64,000 nucleotides of DNA, from assembly GCA_025618425.1 (NCBI GenBank), contig CM046844.1:18036911-18100910 (forward strand). Direction: 5' to 3'. Within the stretch, counting starts at the first letter, position 1, and every line of letters starts with the position of its first letter. Below, piece by piece: positions 58,862 through 64,000 of this stretch. The translations under genes and the position numbers were made by a program. Origin of the DNA: Heliocidaris tuberculata. Lineage: Eukaryota; Echinodermata; Echinoidea; Camarodonta; Echinometridae. Under the pieces are notes generated by a model. That model ran no database searches and was not told the origin of the DNA. It worked only from the letters and a program-made list of their open reading frames with translations.

Positions 58862-59448
58862 TTAAAGGAGAATGAAACCCTGGGGAAATATCCATTTTAA
58901 TAAAAAGAGATGATAGAGAGAAGCAATTTAAAAAAGTTCCATCAAAATCGGTAAGGAAATGAAAAAGTTATGAAAATTTGAAAAGTCTCAATTTACTTTC
59001 TATGCCGATCCTCAAATTGGCAATGTTGCTTCAAAATGGCAGGTTTAGTAGTACAACTCTCAATATGTTTGATTTCATATTTTTCCCATTATCTCTAAAG
59101 ATGCTGCTTGTCTTTTTGTGAACTCAACATAATATTATGTTGTGTCAAATACATTTTCCCATGATATAACTTGACCTAAGAAGGAGACAAGCTGCACCTT
59201 GAGAGATAATGGGGAAAATATGAAATTTTGTGTACAAATCATATGGAGAGTTGTACTACTAAACCTGTAACTTTGAAGCAACATTGCCAATTTGAGGATC
59301 GCCATAGAAAGTAAATTGAGACTTTTCAAACTTTCATAACTTTCTCATTTCGTAACCGATTTTCATGGAACTTTTTTAGAGAATTGTTTCTCTCTATCCT
59401 CTCTTTTTATTAACATTGACTTTTCCCCAGGGTTTCATTCTCCTTTAA
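58862..59448. mobile_element. fold-back MITE of the TTAAAGG family (copy 3)
   Basis: The 24-bp terminal repeats at 58862-58885 and 59425-59448 (TTAAAGGAGAATGAAACCCT at the left) are exact inverse complements. The long inner arms also pair: TTTGAAAAGTCTCAATTTAC against its inverse near 59310, and AGTAGTACAACTCTC against GAGAGTTGTACTACT near 59250. The result is a 587-bp near-complete fold-back. The right LINE target-site copy runs into its left terminus by 2 bp. Confidence 0.85.
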
Positions 59449-59599
59449 ACTGCAGTCCTAACACGATTGCTACACCCCTTCTCCTACTGAATACGATTCC
59501 AAGATCATAGAATACATAAATACGAATATGAAGTATCAGTATTTCTATACCATGCAATAATTGTGTTCCAATGTAATAGTTTGTCACATGATGTACTAT

Positions 59600-59840
59600 G
59601 AAAGTACTGTGATATACAGGTGAAGGCTTTTGTCTCTCGTACTAAAGGTCCTTCGTTCGATTCTCGTTCGATGCCTGCATTCTTGAACAAGACATTTTAC
59701 TCACATTTGTCCCTCTCGACCCTAAAGTGGGTACCTGGCAATGCTGGGTAATTGTAGGGTACTCAGGAAGAGCAGTATTAATACTAATGAGGCTGCCCTG
59801 GGTAAAAATATTATTATCATCAATATTATTAATATATTTT
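59600..59840 (+). mobile_element. tRNA-derived SINE next to exon 2
   Basis: Box B GTTCGATTC at 59656-59664 lies within TTCGTTCGATTCTCG. It is followed by a SINE body (GAACAAGACATTTTACTCAC, AGTGGGTACCTGGCAATGCT) and an ATT-rich tail ending about 30 bp before the exon 2 acceptor. Box A is poorly preserved. The acceptor polypyrimidine tract itself (59841-59867) appears outside the SINE. Confidence 0.6.
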
Positions 59841-59867
59841 TTGTTTACCTTTGTTCTCCTCTTGCAG

Positions 59868-60197
59868 CCTCTACCGTGCCTAACAACAACTCCACCTCAC
59901 TCACTCTAGCTCTCACCGTCCCGAGGGAACATCTTTATTCCAAAAAGGCACTCTTGGTGTGGCTTTGGCACCCTTATGAGCCATCACCAGGACAGATCAT
60001 GAGCTATTTCATCACTTACCAGCAAGAAGGGAGTAACTCCAAGACAGTCATTACAGTGGATAGTGCATTCACATCAGAGACGCTAAGGAACTTGGAGCCC
60101 AATAAGCCCTACCGTGCATTCGTCAAGGCAGTTTTTAACAGCACAGACGTTCCTTTCATCGACAGCGCCCTCACACAGTTTGAAACACCAGAACAAA
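59868..60197 (+). CDS. FN3 membrane protein, exon 2 (fibronectin type III domain)
   Basis: A symmetrical phase 1-1 exon of 330 nt between TTGCAG and GTAAAG. It encodes residues 60-170 and holds one complete FN3 domain (about 76-168): the B-strand Trp (LVWLW, W93), C-strand SYFITY (105-110), the tyrosine corner L-E-P-N-K-P-Y (135-141), and a final F-E-T-P. Predicted N-glycosylation sequons are N66-N-S, N67-S-T and N150-S-T, fitting an extracellular location. Phase 1-1 exons are standard for single extracellular FN3 modules. FN3 domains mediate protein binding; no ligand can be deduced. One FN3 domain between signal peptide and TM helix recalls the FNDC4/FNDC5 layout, but I see no specific sequence match to claim orthology. 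Confidence 0.85.
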
Positions 60198-61188
60198 GTA
60201 AAGCCCCAGTATAACATAAATTCATGTTGTGGGCAGAGAGGGAAATAAAAGGCAGTTTGTTTTTTTAAACGACGAAGAGCACTCAATAGCCACATGGTTT
60301 CTCAGTGAGAGTCGCTTTTTGAGGTTTTCCGACTTCTAAACGGGAATTATAAATTTTGTAAAAGTCGTTTTAAAATAATTGTGGCACATATTCTGAATGG
60401 AGATGAAGCCGAACTAGACAGGAACTTTTCTCCTTCTTGTCTTTTGGGAATATTGGATTGTTTTGTGTTCAGTAAACTTTTGATATGTTCTTAGAACCTT
60501 CGCAATGGGAATAGTTATGCTATACGCGAGGCAGAGATAAATGTGCATAATGCAAAAGAAAAGTAGCGGAACTGCCTGGGGCTTTAGACAAAAACGAAAG
60601 AGCAATGGCTGAAATAGCATGTCAAACGATTAAGTCTTTTGTAGGGGTTTGTGGAAACATTTCAATTTCTATACTGTCTGCTTCAACTAAATAATGCTTT
60701 ATTTCAACTAATATATTTTTGTAGACTTCATTTCAATCTAATATTAACAAATATTTTGCCATGTTCTTCTCCTCTCTCTCTTTTCCATTTTCCGTCAAAA
60801 CCTGTCTTTACTTTTACGTCTTCTGTTTGATACAACATAAACTGAATTTCCTTCTCATTGCAATTCCAAAATTTCATGTTATCTCTTTCTTTAGACTGTT
60901 AACCTCTCTCAGCTGAACACATTCCCTTGATAATATTGATAACGATTCTTCCTTCTTTACTTTATCAAATGAATAAACACATAATGTGCAAAACGATATT
61001 TTATTAAAAGACGTCATTTTAGTCAAACAAAATGATGGATCCTTAAAGGGAAAAGGGGAAAATGATAATCATGTTTTAATGCAATACAAGAAATTGATAC
61101 TTATTACCTCTGTGTGAATCATTCACTATTCAAAACATGACTAATCAGAAGTAAGTAATTTCGTAATAACTAACATTTTCATTTTCAG
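60198..61188 (+). other. intron 2
   Basis: A 991-bp GT-AG intron, phase 1 at both ends (donor GTAAAG at 60198, acceptor TTTTCAG at 61188). It is AT-rich with a TC patch near 60770. No repeat family or coding sequence is recognised. Confidence 0.8.
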
Positions 61189-61883
61189 GGTTTGAGCGCA
61201 GTAGTATGGGTGTTACGGAATTCGTCATCCTCTTTTTAATCTTTGCTCTCTGGGGATTGGCCATGCTAAGATTTTTCGGCACATGGAACAAGAAAATGAA
61301 TTTGAGAGTGACGAAAGACTCAATAAGGACACGAGATTCCTCACCAACTCATCGTCACCTGGAAGCGTATAAAATGTATAAGAAGCGCCGCTCTGCTCAA
61401 CAGGCTAAACCGCCTCGGGACAGGGCACAGGGAAGTGAAGCGAGCGGTAGCGGCGGCGGCGGCGGCTTCGCTAGAAGTTGGCAGCGGTCATCCACCATGA
61501 AGAGCTTCCGTGCTCGTGCATCGAACTTCTCCAAAAGGACTAGATTCGGATCGTCGAAATCCTCAGCGCCGCCGTCCCCACTACCGACCGCTCCTGAATG
61601 TGAACCGCTTCGGTCAGAAGAACTGCTCACAACGTCCCCACCTATTTTGCAACTGCAGAAACTGCATCCGCGGCAACAAGAACAACAACAACAAGGCCAG
61701 CCGCATAATTTAACTCCACCGCGGTCTCAACCGCGCGCGGCTGCTGCAGCAGCCGCCGCGGTAGTAATCGGTGTGCCTGTCCATGTGTCTTACGAAGCTG
61801 CTGGTGGTAGCGGTAGCGGTGGTGGGTCCCCTACGGCAACGGTCCGGTTGAGTCCTGACCGCTCGCCGCATTCAGTTATATGA
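61189..61883 (+). CDS. FN3 membrane protein, exon 3 (TM helix and cytoplasmic tail)
   Basis: The last coding exon opens with GG, completing Arg170, and ends at TGA 61881-61883, giving 400 residues in all. Residues 181-196 (FVILFLIFALWGLAML) form one TM helix followed by RFFGTWNKK, whose positive charge places the C-terminus in the cytoplasm. The tail of about 200 residues is basic and low-complexity: KMYKKRR (232-237), a Gly run (258-262), Ser/Arg-rich and Pro-rich stretches, a Gln-rich run (332-338), an Ala run (353-360) and a second Gly/Ser run (374-383). It ends S-V-I, a possible class I PDZ ligand. No enzymatic domain is present. Local GC content (CGG, GCC and GCG codons) is clearly higher than in the intron. 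The repeats are probably length-polymorphic. Confidence 0.85.
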
Positions 61884-62395
61884 AACACGTGGGTACACAA
61901 GTTGCTATGTCTATTGCCTTGATATTTTTGCGCACAGTCTGGTTTTGCTCGGCATGGGTATTTGTTGCATGCTGCATATCTTCGTCCCGGCTTTTGTGTC
62001 GTTTCTGTTTTGTGAGCAAAAGAAAAAAATATTAATTGTGGTTTATGTCAATGTTGGTTTATCTATTTCTGAATAGCATTTCAAGCTTTATCAAAAGTAT
62101 AATTTCTATAATCATGCAAGTTATTTCTCAAGCTATATATATTTTCGTTTCACTTCTTCAGTTATGTCAGAGAATGTGTTCTTCGAAATATGAACGGTAC
62201 AGACAGATTTGGAAGCTGAAGATAAAAATACAGTTGTGCTTCAGAATCTGTCATGAAATAATGAAATATAGTATAACAAACTCATCTGGAAAGATGATGT
62301 ATTTTTCTGGTTTTTCTTATTTTCCAGATTTCACAATATGTGTTTTTGTCAAATATTGATATTTTCACCCAAATAAAGTATTAATGTTCACTTGA
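61884..62395 (+). other. 3' UTR of the FN3 gene
   Basis: AT-rich sequence from the stop codon to shortly after the first AATAAA (62372-62377). The open frame at 62036-62359 lies within it, is AT-driven, and has no recognisable homology. Confidence 0.6.
62372..62377 (+). terminator. polyadenylation signal (proximal)
   Basis: Canonical AATAAA about 490 nt after the stop codon, followed by a GT- and T-rich stretch (62385-62410) suitable as a downstream element. Confidence 0.6.
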
Positions 62396-62721
62396 GTATT
62401 TTGGTTGTACACTGCTTTGCTCTATATTGCTGCTGTGATATGCTAGTCTGTGCTATGGTAATGGATTTTTGTGTCACCTTTTTTCAATTACTATGCAAGT
62501 TTTATTCTTAACATTTTGCGATGCTCGGGATTTGCTGTATTTCTGACGTAATTTGCTTGTTGTTAGTTTTGCACGAGTTTATCTTCTATTTTTCCGCAAT
62601 TGCTCTAACTTTATATAAATATTATGCTTTTAGTGATGAAATAACAAATTATACCTTGTTCATTCACCTTGTTAATGTACAACGGCAGTGATTAAGTAAA
62701 ATGGACTTTGTTCTTTATCTG

Positions 62722-62727
62722 AATAAA
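62722..62727 (+). terminator. polyadenylation signal (distal candidate)
   Basis: A second AATAAA about 840 nt after the stop codon, followed by a TTTCGTTGTTTGG stretch. It could give a longer transcript. Confidence 0.45.
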
Positions 62728-63403
62728 TTACATTTCGTTGTTTGGTAATCACAGGGGGCGCTATTTAAAGTAGATTTTTGCACAGGTTAAATACTGATGC
62801 AGTCGTTGCATATGTGCACATGAATATGTACATGTACGTTTGTATTTAGTATGTACAGTCCAATTTTGTTATTTTTTCCTCTTAAATGAATAATTGTTGA
62901 AATTTTATTAACACCCTCATGAGAGTTTTTCTCTTTCCAAATTTTCTTTTCTTTTCTTGAAACGAAAATGAAAATTACCTTATATGGCATGCTGCACTTT
63001 AATAGTTTGATTTAAAAAAAAATTAATGATAGCTTTCATCTATACTTTCGGCACTGTTTCCTTTTAACCCATCACGTTTTCATGTTTTCATGTGTGATTT
63101 CATTTCTATCCACACTAACGTTGCGTTTACATTGTTCTATGTGCATGTACATTTAGACATTAGATTACAAATGAATATTCAGATTACTCGCATTTTTATC
63201 AGATGATCTCATTAGTGCCACATTATTGCCACAAACATCTCAATTTCCACTTGATCCCCACTTAGGTGAATAAAAAAGAGAAAGAAAAATGAAATATGGA
63301 ATGGTACGTTACTGAGAAAGACTCAACTTTCTTTGTTTAAGTTATTAATATAAGTTATTTTTGTTCAGACGTAATATAATTCAGACTCTTGTCTCTCTTT
63401 TAG

Positions 63404-63519
63404 GACCTACAGTGGGTGATATTGAGGATAAAGATGTTTTTACGAAGATTTTACCTCATCTGATTGAATGTAATAAATACTGTTTGCCCGATGTAGTAGT
63501 GACTTTATTATATAAATAG
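63404..63519 (+). CDS. candidate alternative terminal exon (speculative)
   Basis: A strong acceptor (CTTGTCTCTCTTTTAG, ending 63403) is followed by a phase-1-compatible frame of 37 codons ending TAG at 63517-63519: PTVGDIEDKDVFTKILPHL then IECNKYCLPDVVVTLLYK. The phase matches exon 2, so splicing exon 2 to this exon would yield a form with the FN3 domain but without a TM helix. A frame of this length can occur by chance, and no family is recognised. It lies beyond both poly(A) signals. Confidence 0.2.
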
Positions 63520-63618
63520 GGGTATAGTAGTGCTACAGATCTACAATTGTTTATTTAACCCTTCTGTTTCTTAATGTATTTATTTTTCGTGGTGACTCCG
63601 CACTACGAAGGGCAACCT

Positions 63619-63770
63619 GTGCCCTCATGCATAAAAAGTTGCGTTTAAACGCAAATCAAAAACTTAAACGCAAGTCCCGATGAAGCGATCCTGATTGGTT
63701 GGCAATCAAGTTGCATTTATTTATTTTTTTTGAGTTGCGTTTAATCGCAGGTTTTTATGCAAGAGGCCCC
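63619..63770. mobile_element. MITE near the right end of the window
   Basis: GCCCTCATGCATAAAAAGTT and its imperfect inverse GGTTTTTATGCAAGAGGCCC bound about 150 bp. The inner arms GCGTTTAAACGCAA and TTGCGTTTAATCGCA also pair. No ORF. The flanking words CTACGAAGGGCAACCTG (63603) and CAACGAAGCACAACCTG (63907) suggest an older repeat around it. Confidence 0.6.
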
Positions 63771-64000
63771 TGGTCTTATTTAAGGGACTGGGAGTAGTGC
63801 ACTCGTTATGTAAAAAGTGAGTAGGAGACATATCCAGGACCAGCCTACACTTGAATTCATCCTCTTGTTTTGTTTTTCGATTCAATTTTTTTAGTTGTGG
63901 CTACGCACAACGAAGCACAACCTGTTTAGGGAGGGGCTTCGAGCAGTGTCTTTTCATACAATAGGGAAAGTAGTCGGTTGTGTAGTTCTGCGGTTTAATT

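Larger units (their letters stand above)
1308..59867 (+). other. intron 1 (about 58.6 kb), repeat-laden
   Basis: The donor is GTAAGT at 1308; the acceptor is a pyrimidine-rich tract ending TTGCAG at 59867. I recognise no further coding exon of this gene inside it, but short exons cannot be excluded by eye. Recognised repeats are listed separately. Besides simple-sequence patches I see nothing assignable in these stretches: 5960-6650, 7450-8660, 8950-9770, 10720-12180, 14310-15220, 15390-16580, 17160-18290, 19690-20150, 20550-21290, 25220-25980, 26110-27170, 27360-28100, 28210-29830, 33310-33880, 34890-36360, 37690-38310, 45000-45360, 46210-47170, 47460-48770, 49660-50450, 51300-52120, 53110-53520 and 57020-57480. 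Confidence 0.65.

Overview
The window is animal genomic DNA: AT-rich, dominated by a very long intron, with GT-AG introns, a signal-peptide first exon and very many short non-autonomous transposons and microsatellites. The repeat style (fold-back MITEs starting TTAAAGG, GGCCCGTATTCTCG and GGGCC; hAT-like copies starting CAGTGGCGTA; tRNA-derived SINEs; long GA, CA and G tracts) resembles echinoderm genomes, most likely a sea urchin or relative. That placement is inference from repeat style, not from a marker gene.

One protein-coding gene on the + strand spans most of the window. Exon 1 (1130-1307) encodes a signal peptide. Exon 2 (59868-60197) encodes one fibronectin type III domain. Exon 3 (61189-61883) encodes a transmembrane helix and a long, low-complexity basic cytoplasmic tail ending in a possible PDZ ligand. 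Both introns are phase 1 and the joined frame stays open for 400 codons, so the three exons form a coherent single-pass type I membrane protein (signal, FN3, TM, tail). Intron 1 is about 58.6 kb, intron 2 is 991 bp, and poly(A) signals follow at 62372 and 62722. I cannot name an orthologue.

Intron 1 holds almost everything else. 1.3-12 kb: mostly unique AT-rich DNA with microsatellites and one palindromic element. 12-19.7 kb: a SINE, a 1.3 kb inverted-repeat-bounded element, ATT-type microsatellites, and several MITEs, one nested in another. 20-22.5 kb: a dispersed repeat and an eight-unit satellite of about 145 bp. 24-28 kb: long GA, CA and TA tracts. 30-35 kb: a hAT-type element with an 8-bp target duplication, a long near-perfect hairpin bounded by 12-bp direct repeats, a CR1/L2-like LINE tail, a SINE, and a second hAT-type element. 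36-42.6 kb: further dispersed-repeat copies, a 13-unit tandem array of tRNA-like units, a 314-bp tandem duplication, and a GC-rich TIR element carrying a nested MITE. 44-57 kb: TA, CTT, GA and poly(C) tracts, mini-hairpins, doubly nested MITEs, and a palindromic element. 57.8-59.5 kb: a young 5'-truncated L1/Tx1-type LINE with a 17-bp target duplication, inserted at the edge of a fold-back MITE; then a SINE just upstream of exon 2.

The most unusual structure is the tRNA-like tandem array at 38.3-39.6 kb, which also shows a higher-order period of about 358 bp.
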